DNA from: Sandaracinobacteroides saxicola
GTDB lineage: Bacteria; Pseudomonadota; Alphaproteobacteria; Sphingomonadales; Sphingomonadaceae
DNA length: 64,000 nucleotides
Direction: 5' to 3'
Assembly (NCBI RefSeq): GCF_014117445.1
Contig: NZ_CP059851.1
Coordinates: 2,964,501-3,028,500 of the forward strand
Part shown: one piece after another, positions 32,182-42,451 of the stretch
Layout of the letters: each line of letters starts with the position of its first letter
Numbering within the stretch: position 1 is the stretch's first letter
Position numbers and translations under genes: made by a program
The notes under the pieces: generated by a model
What the model was told of the DNA's origin: nothing
The model's input: the letters and a program-made list of their open reading frames with translations, nothing else
The model's database searches: none

Positions 32182-32694
32182 GTGACGCTGCCCTTCATCC
32201 GCTTCTCCGGGCTGGTCTTCCGCGCCCACCATCCCGGCTGGGCGCATCAGCCGCTCTCCGGCGACGGCGCGCGGCAATGGGGCGGTCGCTTCAACCCGCC
32301 CGGCATGGCGGCGCTCTACACCTCGCTGCGCTTCGAAACGGCGTGGCTGGAGGCGCAGCAGGGCTTTGCCTTCAAGGCGCAGCCGATGACGCTGTGCGCC
32401 TATCGTGTCGATTGCGCCCATGTCCTGGACCTGACCGACGCCGCGACGCTCACCGCGCTCGACATCGATGCCGCCACCCTCGCCTGCCCCTGGGAAGGCC
32501 TGCTGTCTCGGCGCGCCCCCGTCCCCAGCCATGATCTGGCGAAGCGGCTGGCGGCGCAACGCACGGCCGGCATCATCGTGCCCAGCCACGCCGCTGGTGC
32601 AACTCCCCGCGATCGCAACCTCGTCTTCTGGCGCTGGGGCAAGGCGCCCCACAGTTTGACCCTGATCGACGATTATCAGCGTCTGGCGACCTGA
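32182..32694 (+). CDS. RES-domain toxin (NAD+-consuming)
   Basis: A 170-residue RES-domain protein. The named Arg-Glu-Ser pattern is visible: GGRFNPPG (R36), YTSLRFETAWLEAQQ (E52/E57), and GIIVPSHA (Ser). It ends with NLVFWRW as in the MbcT/RES group. Proteins of this family degrade NAD+ and halt growth until bound by their antitoxin. The start is GTG at 32182 because no ATG fits. The last 19 bases overlap the end of the convergent amidase gene. Confidence 0.92.
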   Translation: MTLPFIRFSGLVFRAHHPGWAHQPLSGDGARQWGGRFNPPGMAALYTSLRFETAWLEAQQGFAFKAQPMTLCAYRVDCAHVLDLTDAATLTALDIDAATLACPWEGLLSRRAPVPSHDLAKRLAAQRTAGIIVPSHAAGATPRDRNLVFWRWGKAPHSLTLIDDYQRLAT

Positions 32695-34070
32695 GTGCCC
32701 GTCAGGAACTCCGCCGCCGCCCGCGCGATTCCCGCCGCCACCGCCCGCTGGCCATCCCGGTCGAACAGATAGTCGCTGTCCTCCGCATTCGACAGGTAAC
32801 CGGTTTCCAGCAACACGGCGGGCACGCCGACATTCTTCAGCACCGCAAAGCCGGCGAAATGGTGGAACCGGCTGCGGAAGCGCACGCCTTCCGGCTCCAG
32901 CGCCGCCTGCAACCCCTGCGCGAAATCCACGCTGGCATTCATCGAATCGCGCTGTGCCAGGTCGATCAGCAGCCCGGTGGTCTCCCGGTCCTGCCCGCGC
33001 AGCGTCACGCCGGCGATGGCATCGGCGTTGTTCTCCTTCGCCGCCAGCCGCGCCGCCTGCGCGTCGGACGCGACCTCGGACAGGGTATAGACGCTCGCCC
33101 CGCGCGCCGCCGCGTTGGGCGCGCTGTCGGCGTGCACACTGATGAACAGGTCGGCGCCCCAGTCGCGCGCCAGCCGCTGCCGCTGCCCCAGCGTCAGGAA
33201 CCGGTCGTCATCGCGCGTCAGCCGCACCCGCAGCCGGCCATCGCGTTCGATCGCGCGCTTCGCCGCCTGCGCGATCGCCAGCGTCACGGTCTTCTCATAA
33301 CCCCCGTTTACCGAGATGGCGCCGACATCCTTGCCGCCATGACCGGGGTCGATCACGACCAGCGGCTTGCGCCCGTCGCGCCCGCGCGGGCGGGGGGCGG
33401 CGGCCGCCGCCTCCGTGGGTGGCGCCACGACGGGTGACGGCGGTGCCGGTGGCGGCGCCGCGGTCGCCGGCGGCTTTCCGGCGGCGGGCCGGGGCGCGGC
33501 CGGCGCGATCACCGGTTTCGCCACCGCCTTCCCCGCGGCCTCCTGCGCCCGCAGCTGTTCGGTCAGGATCGCCTCCACCTCCTCCAGCCGACCGGCCGCC
33601 GGCGCGCCGACCGCCGGCCCGGTAAAGCCGGGAATCGGGTTGCGCCCGCGCGACACCAGCCCGCGAAACCCCGCCGCATCAATGGGCGCCAGCGTCAGCA
33701 GCAGGCGATTTTTCGCGTCCTGCTCTGCCTTCACGATTCGCATCGGCGCGGACAGGTCGATCACCACGCGAACAATGTCCGCATCGAACTGCCCCACCCG
33801 CGCCGCCTTCACCGTGCCGGCACCCCCGGCTTCGATCCGGCTGGCCGACGCGCCCGACAGATCGACCGCCCAGCGCATCGGCTGCGGCAAGGCAAACGCC
33901 CTTGGCGGCGCAGCGAGCGGCCGCGACAGCGGCACGGTCACCGTCACCTCCCGGGCACTGCCCGCCACCGACAGGCCGGTGGCCACCACCGGGCGCGACT
34001 GTTGCGCCAACGCAGGCGCGACCGCGACAATCAGCACGAACAGCAGGCGCAACAGCATCGCGATCTTCAT
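32676..34070 (-). CDS. amiC: N-acetylmuramoyl-L-alanine amidase (AmiC type)
   Basis: A 464-residue exported amidase that cleaves the amide between N-acetylmuramic acid and the peptide stem during cell separation. A signal peptide (cleaved near ALAQ) precedes an AMIN domain (about 28-135), a proline/alanine linker (about 180-235), and an Amidase_3 domain (about 237-460). The zinc ligands are H244 (DPGHGG), E259 (YEK) and H313 (SVHAD), with catalytic E422 (LETGYLSN). The ATG at 34070 was chosen as it begins the signal peptide. It is divergent from the DUF393 gene. Confidence 0.95.
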   Translation of the reverse strand: MKIAMLLRLLFVLIVAVAPALAQQSRPVVATGLSVAGSAREVTVTVPLSRPLAAPPRAFALPQPMRWAVDLSGASASRIEAGGAGTVKAARVGQFDADIVRVVIDLSAPMRIVKAEQDAKNRLLLTLAPIDAAGFRGLVSRGRNPIPGFTGPAVGAPAAGRLEEVEAILTEQLRAQEAAGKAVAKPVIAPAAPRPAAGKPPATAAPPPAPPSPVVAPPTEAAAAAPRPRGRDGRKPLVVIDPGHGGKDVGAISVNGGYEKTVTLAIAQAAKRAIERDGRLRVRLTRDDDRFLTLGQRQRLARDWGADLFISVHADSAPNAAARGASVYTLSEVASDAQAARLAAKENNADAIAGVTLRGQDRETTGLLIDLAQRDSMNASVDFAQGLQAALEPEGVRFRSRFHHFAGFAVLKNVGVPAVLLETGYLSNAEDSDYLFDRDGQRAVAAGIARAAAEFLTGTQVARR

Positions 34071-34157
34071 AGCGACCCGCGCCGCCCATGGGAATCCGCC
34101 CCGCCACCACTTGTCGCAGGGCTGACCATCGGCCGGCGGCCACCCCATATCCGCCGG

Positions 34158-34529
34158 ATGACGGTCACCCTCTGGTATGATGGCGCCTGCCCGCTGTGCT
34201 CGCGGGAGATCGCGCTGCTGCGCCGGCTCGACACACGACGCCAGGTGCATTTCATCGATCTTGCCGACCCAAGCGCCGCCTGTCCGCTCGAGCCTGCGGC
34301 CATGCTGGCCCGCTTCCACGCCCGCGAGGACACGGGCCCGCTGCTCTCCGGCGCGGCCGCTTTCGCCGCCGTGTGGCGCGCGCTGCCACTGCTGCGGCCG
34401 CTCGGTGTGGCGGCGCAATGGCCGCCGTTGCTGCGCCTGCTCGAACGCGCCTATGTCGCTTTCCTGGGCGTGCGCCCGCGCCTGCAACGCTGGCTCACGC
34501 CGCCAGCAGCGCCCTCAGCCGGTCGTTGA
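34158..34529 (+). CDS. DUF393 thiol-disulfide oxidoreductase DCC family protein
   Basis: A 123-residue protein with the DxxCxxC pattern in [20 protein letters not shown], which names the DCC (DUF393) family, predicted to be thiol-disulfide oxidoreductases. [11 protein letters not shown] follows, then [19 protein letters not shown], which packs as helices. The start ATG at 34158 is the first that gives the family N terminus. Its C-terminal 35 bases overlap the 3' end of the convergent gatB gene. Confidence 0.85.
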   Translation: MTVTLWYDGACPLCSREIALLRRLDTRRQVHFIDLADPSAACPLEPAAMLARFHAREDTGPLLSGAAAFAAVWRALPLLRPLGVAAQWPPLLRLLERAYVAFLGVRPRLQRWLTPPAAPSAGR

Positions 34530-35985
34530 CCATCGCCGGATTCGCCTTGCCGCCGGTCGCCTTCATCACCTGGCCCACGAAAAAGCCGAACAGCTTGTCC
34601 TTGCCGCCGCGATAGTCCGCCACCTTGTCGGCATTGGCCGCCATCACATCGGCGATCGCCGCGTCCACCGCGCCGCTGTCGTTCACCTGTTTCAGCCCGC
34701 GGGCCTCGGCAATCGCGCCCGGATCCTCGCCGGTCTCCAGCATGATCTCGAAAACCTGCTTCGCCAGCGGGCCGGACAGCGTGCCATCCGCCATCAGCGC
34801 CAGCAGCTCCGCGCCCTGGGCGGCCGACACCGGCGACTGCGCGATCTCCAGCCCGCGTTTGTTCAGCGCGCCGAACAGCTCCCCGGTCATCCAGTTCGCC
34901 GCCGCCTTCGCCATCTCCGCCTGCGGCCGGCCGGCCTTCGCCGCGCTGGTCGCCAGCAGCGTCTCGAACCAGGCGGACTGGTCGACGTCCGCCGTCAGCA
35001 CCGCGGCCAGATAGGGGGAAAGCGCCAGTTCCGTCCGATACCGTTCCGCGCGGGCATCGGGCAGCTCGGGCAGGCTCGCCAGGCATTCCGCCACGAAATC
35101 CTCGCTCAGCTCCAGCGGCAGCAGGTCGGGTTCCGGGAAGTAACGATAGTCGTGCGCATCCTCTTTCGACCGCAGCGACCGCGTCTCGCCCCGGTCGGGA
35201 TCGAACAGCCGCGTCTCCTGCACGACGGTGCCGCCCTCCTCGATCAGCTCCACCTGCCGCCGCGCCTCGTAAACGATGGCCTGCTGGATGAAACGGATGC
35301 TGTTCACATTCTTGATCTCGCAGCGCGTGCCGAACGTCGCGCCGGCCTTCCTGACCGACACATTCACGTCGGCGCGCATCGATCCTTCCTGCATGTTGCC
35401 GTCACAGCTTCCCACCGCCCGCAGGATCGCCCGCAGCTTCGTGACATAGGCGGCGGCCTCCGCCGGCGATCGCAGGTCGGGCTTGGAGACGATCTCCATC
35501 AGCGCCACGCCCGACCGGTTCAGATCGACATAGCTTTCGCCCGGCGCCAGGTCATGCACGGACTTCCCCGCATCCTGCTCCAGGTGGATGCGCTCGATGC
35601 CGATCTCCTTGACCGTCCCGTCCTCCAGCTCGATCGGCAGCACGCCTTCGCCCACCACCGGATACTGGAACTGCGAAATCTGATATCCCTGCGGCAGGTC
35701 AGCGTAGAAATAATTCTTCCGGTCGAACCGCGACCAGCGGTTGATGGTGGCACCCAAAGCCAGTCCCGTCCGCACCGCCTGCCGAACACATTCGCCGTTC
35801 AGCACCGGCAGCATCCCCGGCATCGCCGCGTCCACCAGGCTGACCTGCGTGTTCGGTTCCGCGCCGAAATCCGTGGCGGCGCCGCTGAACAGCTTGGACC
35901 TGCTGCTGACCTGGGCATGCACTTCCAGCCCCATCACCAGCTCCCACGGCCCCGTCCGGCCTTCGATCGTGTAAACCTCGCTCAC
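34495..35985 (-). CDS. gatB: Aspartyl/glutamyl-tRNA amidotransferase subunit B
   Basis: A 496-residue GatB, the kinase and tRNA-binding subunit of the GatCAB complex that converts Glu-tRNA(Gln) and Asp-tRNA(Asn) to the amide forms. [58 protein letters not shown], and a C-terminal YqeY-like domain ending RLRALLAA are all present. It starts with GTG and overlaps the acyltransferase stop by four bases, so an unrelated gene sits between gatA and gatB. Confidence 0.96.
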   Translation of the reverse strand: MSEVYTIEGRTGPWELVMGLEVHAQVSSRSKLFSGAATDFGAEPNTQVSLVDAAMPGMLPVLNGECVRQAVRTGLALGATINRWSRFDRKNYFYADLPQGYQISQFQYPVVGEGVLPIELEDGTVKEIGIERIHLEQDAGKSVHDLAPGESYVDLNRSGVALMEIVSKPDLRSPAEAAAYVTKLRAILRAVGSCDGNMQEGSMRADVNVSVRKAGATFGTRCEIKNVNSIRFIQQAIVYEARRQVELIEEGGTVVQETRLFDPDRGETRSLRSKEDAHDYRYFPEPDLLPLELSEDFVAECLASLPELPDARAERYRTELALSPYLAAVLTADVDQSAWFETLLATSAAKAGRPQAEMAKAAANWMTGELFGALNKRGLEIAQSPVSAAQGAELLALMADGTLSGPLAKQVFEIMLETGEDPGAIAEARGLKQVNDSGAVDAAIADVMAANADKVADYRGGKDKLFGFFVGQVMKATGGKANPAMVNDRLRALLAA

Positions 35986-37139
35986 GCCTGCTGCCTCGCC
36001 TTCGCGCCGAACCGCCGCCGCGCCCAAAGCTGGCCCGGCACCTCGACAAACCGGTAGGTCAGATAGGAGATTCCGACCACCAGCGCCAGCATCACGAACA
36101 GCAGCAGCGTGCCCTGCACCGGCGTCGCGCCGGCATAATCCACCATTTTTCCGGCATGGAGCATCGGTGTCAGCAGCGTCGCGCCGGTTGCCCGCTCGAT
36201 CAGCTTCAGCAGGTCGTCGAACCGCGCCTGCACCAGCGCGTGCACCATGTAGATGGAGAAGGACAGCAGCCCCAGCCACTGGAACAGCGGCCGCCGCAGC
36301 AGCCGGCTGACCGCCCCCGCCTCGTGCGCGAACAGCAGCACCGCGGCCATGAACAGCGGCGGCAGCAGGATGTTCGCCGGGTTGCCGCCCAAGAGCGGCA
36401 CCAGCAGCAGCAGCAGCGCCACCATCGCCAGCTCCGCCACCGTGCCCGGGGTCGCCCCCGGCCGCCAGGCCGCCACACGCGGCCATAGGGCCCAGGCCAA
36501 CACCCCCAGCGAAAAGCCATAGACGCAGCGGATCATGCCGAAATCCCAGGTCACGTTGACGCCATGGTCGGTCAGCGTCAGCAGCAGCAGGGCACAGGCC
36601 ACCACCGCGGCCAGCAGCGCGGCGTTCAGCCAGCGCCCGCAGGCGACCACCGCCACGGCGAACAGGCCATAGGTCCAGAACTCGGTGGCGATGCTCCAGC
36701 TCGGCTCGTTCCAGGTCAGCCCGCCCGTGGTGTGGAAACTGTGCAGCAGCAGGATGTTGAGACCCAGCGATTCGAGGCTGGTGTGGCCGGTGAACACGTC
36801 GCGCTCCATCACGCTCGCCCCCACGCCGCTCAACCCGATGGCTTCCGACAGCACGAAAAGCCCCAGCATGAACAAATGCAGCGGATAGACGCGCCCGAAC
36901 CGCAGCCCCATGAAGCGCAGCAGCCCGAACCCGTCCGCCAGCCGCTGGCGATAGGTGCAGGCAATGACAAAGCCCGACAGCACGAAGAAGAAATCCACGA
37001 ACAGCCAGCTTTCGCGCACCAGGGCCCAGTCGGCGACCGGGCTGTTCACCCGGAAATGGAACAGGCACACCAACAGGGCGCACAGTCCGCGCAGCGCATC
37101 GAGCACCTCGAAACGGTGCGACGGACCAGTCAACGACAT
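35982..37139 (-). CDS. Acyltransferase 3 family membrane protein
   Basis: A 385-residue OafA/NodX-type acyltransferase with about ten transmembrane helices. [20 protein letters not shown] (catalytic histidine in FHF), [30 protein letters not shown] and [12 protein letters not shown] are family blocks. Such proteins add acetyl or other acyl groups to polysaccharides or lipids at the membrane. It lies between gatA and gatB, overlapping gatB by four bases, which is an unusual place and may reflect recent insertion. Confidence 0.92.
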   Translation of the reverse strand: MSLTGPSHRFEVLDALRGLCALLVCLFHFRVNSPVADWALVRESWLFVDFFFVLSGFVIACTYRQRLADGFGLLRFMGLRFGRVYPLHLFMLGLFVLSEAIGLSGVGASVMERDVFTGHTSLESLGLNILLLHSFHTTGGLTWNEPSWSIATEFWTYGLFAVAVVACGRWLNAALLAAVVACALLLLTLTDHGVNVTWDFGMIRCVYGFSLGVLAWALWPRVAAWRPGATPGTVAELAMVALLLLLVPLLGGNPANILLPPLFMAAVLLFAHEAGAVSRLLRRPLFQWLGLLSFSIYMVHALVQARFDDLLKLIERATGATLLTPMLHAGKMVDYAGATPVQGTLLLFVMLALVVGISYLTYRFVEVPGQLWARRRFGAKARQQA

Positions 37140-37199
37140 GCGCGACAGGTAGCCGAATGCTGCACCGCGTCAATCGACGAACGATTGGCAGTGCTTATG

Positions 37200-38678
37200 T
37201 CACCACCAGTTGTCGGGGCGTGCCGCAAATCCCGCCGCCCGCTCCAGCGCAAAGCCCGCATTCAGCACCCCCGCCTCGTCCAGAGGCCGCCCGATGACCT
37301 GCAACCCCAGCGGCAGGCCATTGTCGTCCAGCCCCGCCGGCACCGACATCGCCGGCAACCCCGCCAGCGAGGACGGCACGGTGAAGACATCATTGAGATA
37401 CATGGCGATCGGATCGTCGCTCTTGCTGCCCAGCGCGAAGGCGCTGGTCGGCGCGGTCGGCGTCAACAGCAGGTCGCATTGCTTGAACACGTTCTGAAAA
37501 TCCCGCGCGATCAGCGCCCGCACCTTCTGCGCCTGGAGATAATATGCGTCATAATAGCCGGCACTCAGCACATAGGTGCCGATCATGATGCGCCGCCGCA
37601 CCTCCGCGCCGAACCCCGCCGCCCGCGTCGCGGCATACATGTCGTTGAGGTTGCCGCCCTCGGGCGTCACCCGCAGGCCATAGCGAACGCCATCATAGCG
37701 CGCGAGGTTGGAGGACGCCTCCGCCGGCGCCACGATATAATAGGTCGGCAGCGCCTGCGCCGTGTGCGGCAGGCTGACCTCCACGATCTCCGCCCCCGCG
37801 TCGCGTGCCCAGTCCGCGCCCTGTTGCCACAGCGCCTCCAGCCCGGCGTCCATCCCCTCCATGCGATATTCGCGCGGGATGCCGATGCGTTTCCCGCGCA
37901 GGTCGCCATCCAGCGCCGCGGCATAATCCGGCACGGGCACGTCCAGGCTGGTCGAATCGCGCGGGTCGTGCCCCGCCATCACGCCCAGCAGGAGGGCGCA
38001 ATCGGTGACGGTGCGCGCCATCGGCCCGGCCTGGTCCAGGCTGCTGGCGAACGCCACGATGCCCCAGCGGGAACAGCGCCCATAGGTCGGCTTGATCCCC
38101 GCGATCCCCGCGAACGCCGCCGGCTGCCGGATGCTGCCGCCGGTGTCGGTGCCGGTCGCCGCCGCCACCAGTCGCGCCGCCACCGCCGCCGCCGATCCCC
38201 CCGAGGACCCGCCCGGCGTCAGCGCCGCGTTGCTGTTCCGGGCGCGCCACGGCGACAGCACATTGCCGAAGGCACTGGTTTCGTTCGACGATCCCATGGC
38301 AAACTGGTCGAGGTTCAGCTTCCCCAGCATCGCCGCGCCGGCGCCCAGCAGCTTCGCGCTGACGAAACTCTCATATCGCGGCACGAAGCCGCGCAGCATG
38401 TCGGACGCCGCCGTGGTCTCGACGCCCTCGGTGGCGAACAAGTCCTTGATGCCCAGCGGAATCCCCGCCAGCACCCCGGCGCTGCCGCCTGCCAGCGCCG
38501 CGTCCGCCGCCTTCGCCGCGGCAAACGCATGCTCGGGCGTCTCGGTGATGAAGGCGTTCAGCGCCCGAGCGCCCTCCACGGCGGCGACATGCGCCCCCAC
38601 CAGCTCGGTCGCGGAAAATTCCCGCGCCCGCAGCCCCGCCGCCATGTCGGCCAGCGTCAGATCGGTCAGCGCGGTCAT
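37200..38678 (-). CDS. gatA: Aspartyl/glutamyl-tRNA amidotransferase subunit A
   Basis: A 492-residue amidase that releases ammonia from glutamine for the GatCAB reaction. The Ser-cisSer-Lys triad is visible as K78 (GIPLGIKDL), S158 ([12 protein letters not shown]) and S182 ([10 protein letters not shown]). The C terminus ends in DNWW. Its start overlaps the gatC stop by one base. Between it and gatB lies an acyltransferase gene and a 60-base gap. Confidence 0.97.
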   Translation of the reverse strand: MTALTDLTLADMAAGLRAREFSATELVGAHVAAVEGARALNAFITETPEHAFAAAKAADAALAGGSAGVLAGIPLGIKDLFATEGVETTAASDMLRGFVPRYESFVSAKLLGAGAAMLGKLNLDQFAMGSSNETSAFGNVLSPWRARNSNAALTPGGSSGGSAAAVAARLVAAATGTDTGGSIRQPAAFAGIAGIKPTYGRCSRWGIVAFASSLDQAGPMARTVTDCALLLGVMAGHDPRDSTSLDVPVPDYAAALDGDLRGKRIGIPREYRMEGMDAGLEALWQQGADWARDAGAEIVEVSLPHTAQALPTYYIVAPAEASSNLARYDGVRYGLRVTPEGGNLNDMYAATRAAGFGAEVRRRIMIGTYVLSAGYYDAYYLQAQKVRALIARDFQNVFKQCDLLLTPTAPTSAFALGSKSDDPIAMYLNDVFTVPSSLAGLPAMSVPAGLDDNGLPLGLQVIGRPLDEAGVLNAGFALERAAGFAARPDNWW

Positions 38679-38965
38679 TATTCGATCACCTTCGGCACCG
38701 CGAAATAGCCGTGGCTCGCCGCCGGCGCGTTCGCCAGCACCGCGTCACGCACCCCGCCGTCGCTGACCACATCCTCCCGCCACGGCGCGGTCTTCGGGAT
38801 CACCGCGGTCATCGGCTCCACGCCCGCGGTATCCACCGCCGCCAGCTGGTCGATCCAGCCCATGATCTTGTTCAATTCGCTGACCAGCGGCGCCACCTCG
38901 TCGTCGCGCAGGGCAATGCGCGCCAGCCCGGCCACCCGCCGCACGATTTTCTCATCAACTGCCAT
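38678..38965 (-). CDS. gatC: Aspartyl/glutamyl-tRNA amidotransferase subunit C
   Basis: A 95-residue GatC that wraps around GatA and stabilises the complex. [40 protein letters not shown], and a final FAVPKVIE are diagnostic. ATG at 38965 gives the family start; an in-frame upstream alternative would add seven residues. It is the first gene of the gatC-gatA-acyltransferase-gatB run. Confidence 0.95.
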   Translation of the reverse strand: MAVDEKIVRRVAGLARIALRDDEVAPLVSELNKIMGWIDQLAAVDTAGVEPMTAVIPKTAPWREDVVSDGGVRDAVLANAPAASHGYFAVPKVIE

Positions 38966-39013
38966 GGCAGGGGGCGTTAGCGGCAATGGCCGCCTGCCGC
39001 AATGCGGCAGCGC

Positions 39014-39466
39014 TCAGCCGGCGTCGACGAGCATGGCATTGGCCGGCATCGGCTGCGGCATCACGCTGGTGCTCATCCGCGCCAGCAGCCTGCCCGTCTC
39101 ATCCATCATGTCCGCCTCGGCAAAGGCGATGGTGCGCCCGCGCTTCACCACCCGCCCCTCCACATGCACCCAGCCACCCACCCGCGCCGGCGCCAGAAAG
39201 CTCACCTTGAACTCGATGGTGGGCACCACGATCCGCTCCCCGCTGTGCGCGATCACCGCGGTCGCCGCCGCATCGTCCAGCATGGCCGCGATGATGCCGC
39301 CCTGCATGTTGCCCATCGGGTTGCAGAATTCGGGCTTCACCGGAAAGCGCATCCGCGTCTGCCCTTCCGCGATGCTGACGGACAGCATCTCCATCCCCAG
39401 CAAGCGCGCGGTCGGCGGCACGCGGGTGGACATGCGCTGCAGCAGCTCGTCATCGGTCATCGTCAT
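39014..39466 (-). CDS. PaaI-family thioesterase
   Basis: A 150-residue hotdog-fold thioesterase. CNPMGNMQGGIIAAMLDDAAAT carries the catalytic region, followed by VPTIEFKVSFLAPA and GRVVKRGRTIAFAEADM. It should hydrolyse acyl-CoA or aryl-CoA thioesters in the cytoplasm. The ATG at 39466 directly abuts the murI stop (TGAATG), so the two are co-transcribed, although no functional link is apparent. Confidence 0.88.
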   Translation of the reverse strand: MTMTDDELLQRMSTRVPPTARLLGMEMLSVSIAEGQTRMRFPVKPEFCNPMGNMQGGIIAAMLDDAAATAVIAHSGERIVVPTIEFKVSFLAPARVGGWVHVEGRVVKRGRTIAFAEADMMDETGRLLARMSTSVMPQPMPANAMLVDAG

Positions 39467-40255
39467 TCAGAACACCTCGAACGGGGGCAGGCCAAAAGCT
39501 TTCAGGGCCGGTGCATAGCGCTCCAGCCCCGGCACCGCCCCTGTCGCAATCGCGCGGTGACCACCCGGCGCCGGCCAGTGCCGCCCGGCCAGCAGATGCG
39601 CCGTCCGCCGCGCGATTCCCGCCGCCCCATCCACGAAGCGCAACGGCCGCGGCGCCACCGCCGCCAGGCGCTCCGCCACCAGCGGAAAATGCGTGCAGGC
39701 CAGCACCACCACGTCCATCGCGTCGCCCCCCGGCTGCATCAGCAGCCCCTCCAGCGCCGCGCGATAATCGGCATCCGCCGTCGCCTCGCCCCGAAGGTGC
39801 GCCTCCGCCAGCGCCACCAGCGCGCTGCTGCCGTGGCGCAGCACCGTGCAATCGGCGGCGAACCGCGCCGACAGCGCATCGACATAGGGTTGCCGCACCG
39901 TCGACGGCGTCCCCAGCACCCCGATCACCCGGCTCACCGACGCTTCCGCCGCCGGCTTGATCGCCGGCACCGTGCCCACCACGCCGACATCCAGCACGGC
40001 GCGCACATGCGCCAGCGCGATCACGCTCGCGGTGTTGCAGGCGATGACCACCAGCGAGGGCCGCAGCCGCTCGGCGAGCCGCCCCAGCCAGGCCGATACC
40101 CGTGTCGCCACCTCCATCTCGCTTTTCACGCCATAGGGAAAACCGGCGGTATCGGCGGCATAGACCAGCGGCGCCTGCGGCAGCGCTCGCGTCACCTCCC
40201 GCAGCACCGAAAGGCCGCCGATCCCCGAATCGAACAGCAGCACCGGCCCGGTCAA
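39467..40255 (-). CDS. murI: Glutamate racemase
   Basis: A 262-residue glutamate racemase that makes D-glutamate for peptidoglycan. The two catalytic cysteines are C73 in IACNTAS and C187 in LACTHFP; FDSGIGGLSVL at the N terminus and DTAGFPYG confirm the family. It overlaps the stop/start region of the upstream TPM-domain gene (four bases), so it is in one operon with TPM, TPM, and LemA genes upstream and a thioesterase downstream. Confidence 0.95.
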   Translation of the reverse strand: MTGPVLLFDSGIGGLSVLREVTRALPQAPLVYAADTAGFPYGVKSEMEVATRVSAWLGRLAERLRPSLVVIACNTASVIALAHVRAVLDVGVVGTVPAIKPAAEASVSRVIGVLGTPSTVRQPYVDALSARFAADCTVLRHGSSALVALAEAHLRGEATADADYRAALEGLLMQPGGDAMDVVVLACTHFPLVAERLAAVAPRPLRFVDGAAGIARRTAHLLAGRHWPAPGGHRAIATGAVPGLERYAPALKAFGLPPFEVF

Positions 40256-40935
40256 AGCTCGATCAGCCGATCGTCCAGCTCATTGGGGTTCTTCGGGCAG
40301 GGCGGAAAATGCGCCGCCAGCACCGCGCCGGCGATGGCGATCGCCTCCTCGAACGCCCGCGCCGGATCGCCGGCACGAAGGCCCCGCAACAGCGCCTCGT
40401 TGGTCTCCGCCCAGGTTTCCGGCGGCACCTTTTCATAGATGCCCTTGTCCGCCACCACCTCGGAAATCCGGTCCGCCACCGAGACGAACAGCAGCACGCC
40501 GGTCCGCCCCTCGGTCAGGTGGATGCCCTTCGCCAGGAACTGCCGCAGCGCCAGCTCATGCACCCGGTCATGCCGCAGGAAACGCGGCGCGAGACGCTGC
40601 GACAGCGGCGTCAGCCACAGCAGCGCGGCGATCCCCACGAACAGCGCCAGTTGCAGCGCGGCATACAGCTCGATGGCGCGCCGGTCGGCCAGGTCGGCGT
40701 CTCCCGCCAGCCAGCCGGCATCCCGCACCACCGCCAGCCAGGCCGCCGGGCCGAACCCCAGCGCCACCGCCGCGAACGGCAGCACGAACGCGATGAACGC
40801 CGCCACCGACAGCGCGAACCCGGTGTAGCGATGCCGCTCCTGCGTCAGAATGGCGAAAATCTCGCCCGACGTCGTCGCCTCCGCCGCCTTGATGGCGGCG
40901 CGCACCCGGGCATGGTCATCGGCGCTCAGCTGCAT
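40252..40935 (-). CDS. TPM-domain membrane protein
   Basis: A 227-residue protein with a TPM-like fold (TPM_phosphatase family). An N-terminal cytoplasmic part (SADDHARVRAAIKAAEATTSGEI) is followed by two helices (about 40-70 and 86-108), then VHELALRQFLAKGIHLTEGRTGVLLFVSVADR and a final acidic tail. Its start overlaps the upstream TPM gene stop by one base (TGATG). Members occur with LemA and a second TPM protein, as here, and are thought to act at the membrane, but their reaction is not known. Confidence 0.85.
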   Translation of the reverse strand: MQLSADDHARVRAAIKAAEATTSGEIFAILTQERHRYTGFALSVAAFIAFVLPFAAVALGFGPAAWLAVVRDAGWLAGDADLADRRAIELYAALQLALFVGIAALLWLTPLSQRLAPRFLRHDRVHELALRQFLAKGIHLTEGRTGVLLFVSVADRISEVVADKGIYEKVPPETWAETNEALLRGLRAGDPARAFEEAIAIAGAVLAAHFPPCPKNPNELDDRLIEL

Positions 40936-41720
40936 CACCACCCCCCGCTCGATCCGCCGCCGCCAAAGCCGCCGCCGCCACCACCGAAACCACCGCCCCC
41001 AAAACCGCCACCGCCGCCCCCCCAGCCACCGCCACGGTTGCCGCCGCTCAGCATGCCGGTTGCCACGCCCCACAGGAAACTGCTGCCCCCGCCCGAGACC
41101 ACGCCCGAACGCCGCCGGCCCCGCCGCATCGAAAACAGCACCCACAGCAGCAGGAAGCCCAGCCACAGCAAGGCGCCGAGCCCCGGGCCATCATCCTCCG
41201 CCCCCGCGCTGGCGGTCGCCGCCGCCACATTCGCCCGCGCCTGCTCCGGCGGCAGGCCCAGCTGGCGGATGATGGCATCCGCGCCATCGCGCACCCCGCC
41301 CGCCAGGTCCCCGGCCTTGAACCTTGGCAGGATCGCCTGCTGGATGATCACGCTCGACAGCGCATCGGTCAGCACCGGCTCCAGGCCATAGCCCACCTCG
41401 ATCCGCACCCGGCGTTCGTTGGGCGCGACGATCAGCAGCACGCCATCATTCGTCCCCGCCCGCCCGATGCCCCAGGCCCGGCCGAGCTGATAGCCATAAT
41501 CCTCGATTTCCAGGCCCTGCAGGTCGGGCAGCGTCACCACCACGAACTGCGCCTTCGTCGCCGCCTCCAGCGCCGCCGATTTCGCCTCCAGGTCGGCGCG
41601 CACGTCGGCCGGCAGGATGTTCGCCGCATCCACCACCCGCCCCGTCAGCGCCGGGAAGGTTGGCGCCGCCTGCGCCAGCCCGGCAAAGGCCAGCAGCAGC
41701 AGGGCCAGGATCAGGCGCAT
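40935..41720 (-). CDS. TPM-domain protein with glycine-rich tail (YgcG family)
   Basis: A 261-residue exported protein. A signal peptide (cleaved near AQAAP) precedes the TPM domain (about 22-165) with LTGRVVDAANILP, VVVTLPDLQGLEIEDYG, GTNDGVLLIVAPNERRVRIE and GYGLEPVLTD. A membrane helix (about 182-200) is followed by SMRRGRRRSG and a tail of GGG-F repeats (GGGGFGGGG) ending GSSGGW. The order LemA-TPM-TPM is conserved in many bacteria. The tail likely faces the cytoplasm. Confidence 0.9.
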   Translation of the reverse strand: MRLILALLLLAFAGLAQAAPTFPALTGRVVDAANILPADVRADLEAKSAALEAATKAQFVVVTLPDLQGLEIEDYGYQLGRAWGIGRAGTNDGVLLIVAPNERRVRIEVGYGLEPVLTDALSSVIIQQAILPRFKAGDLAGGVRDGADAIIRQLGLPPEQARANVAAATASAGAEDDGPGLGALLWLGFLLLWVLFSMRRGRRRSGVVSGGGSSFLWGVATGMLSGGNRGGGWGGGGGGFGGGGFGGGGGGFGGGGSSGGW

Positions 41721-41730
41721 CCGCCTCGCC

Positions 41731-42318
41731 TCAGAACTCGACCTTTGGTGCCGTCTCCGCGCCAGGGCTGACCGCCTGATAGGGCGTCATCGGCTTGCTG
41801 CCATAGATGATGCGCGCGCCGATGATCGACGGAAAGGTGCGGATCTCGGTGTTGAACGCCTGCACCGCGCTGTTGTAATCGCGCCGCGCGATGGCGATGC
41901 GGTTCTCCGTCCCCTCCAGCTGCGATTGCAGCGCCATGAAATTGGCATTGGTCTTCAGGTCCGGATAGGCCTCCTGCAACCGCTGCACCGCCAGGATGCT
42001 GGTCGACAGCCGCGCCTGCGCCTCGGCAAAACGCGCCATCGCCGCCGGGTCGGACAATTGCTCCCCGCTCAGCTGGATCTGTGTCGCGCTCGCCCGCGCC
42101 TCGGTCACCTCGCGCAGCACGTTGCGCTCCTGCGCCGCCGCGCCCTTCACCGCGCCCACGATCTGCGGCACCAGGTCGGCGCGCCGCTGATACTGGTTCT
42201 GCACCTCGCCCCAGGCCGCCTTCGCCGCTTCCTCCTTGGTGGGAATGCTGTTCACGCCACAGGCCGACAATGAAAGCGCCGCCAGAGCCGGCAGCAGGAT
42301 GCGCATAAAACGGGCCAT
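41731..42318 (-). CDS. lemA: LemA family lipoprotein
   Basis: A 195-residue LemA protein with a lipobox (LSLSACG, lipidated cysteine at 20), unlike many LemA proteins, which are anchored by one helix. The core reads NQYQRRADLVPQIVGAVKG, RASATQIQLS, VQRLQEAYPDLKTNANFMAL, and AVQAFNTEIRTFPS. The start ATG at 42318 follows an AGGAGAGG site. It heads the run LemA, TPM, TPM, murI, thioesterase. LemA proteins support peptide export or membrane integrity in some bacteria; the role here is inferred only. Confidence 0.92.
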   Translation of the reverse strand: MARFMRILLPALAALSLSACGVNSIPTKEEAAKAAWGEVQNQYQRRADLVPQIVGAVKGAAAQERNVLREVTEARASATQIQLSGEQLSDPAAMARFAEAQARLSTSILAVQRLQEAYPDLKTNANFMALQSQLEGTENRIAIARRDYNSAVQAFNTEIRTFPSIIGARIIYGSKPMTPYQAVSPGAETAPKVEF

Positions 42319-42451
42319 CAAACCTCTCCTCAAACGCCGGAACGGCAGCCGCCCGGCTATAGCGGCTCCGCGACAGGCTGTGCACCCCTCCCCCCTTGCC
42401 GCGCCAAGCAAACTGATATTTAATCGGGCAAAGGGTCAGGAGGGGTTGCAA

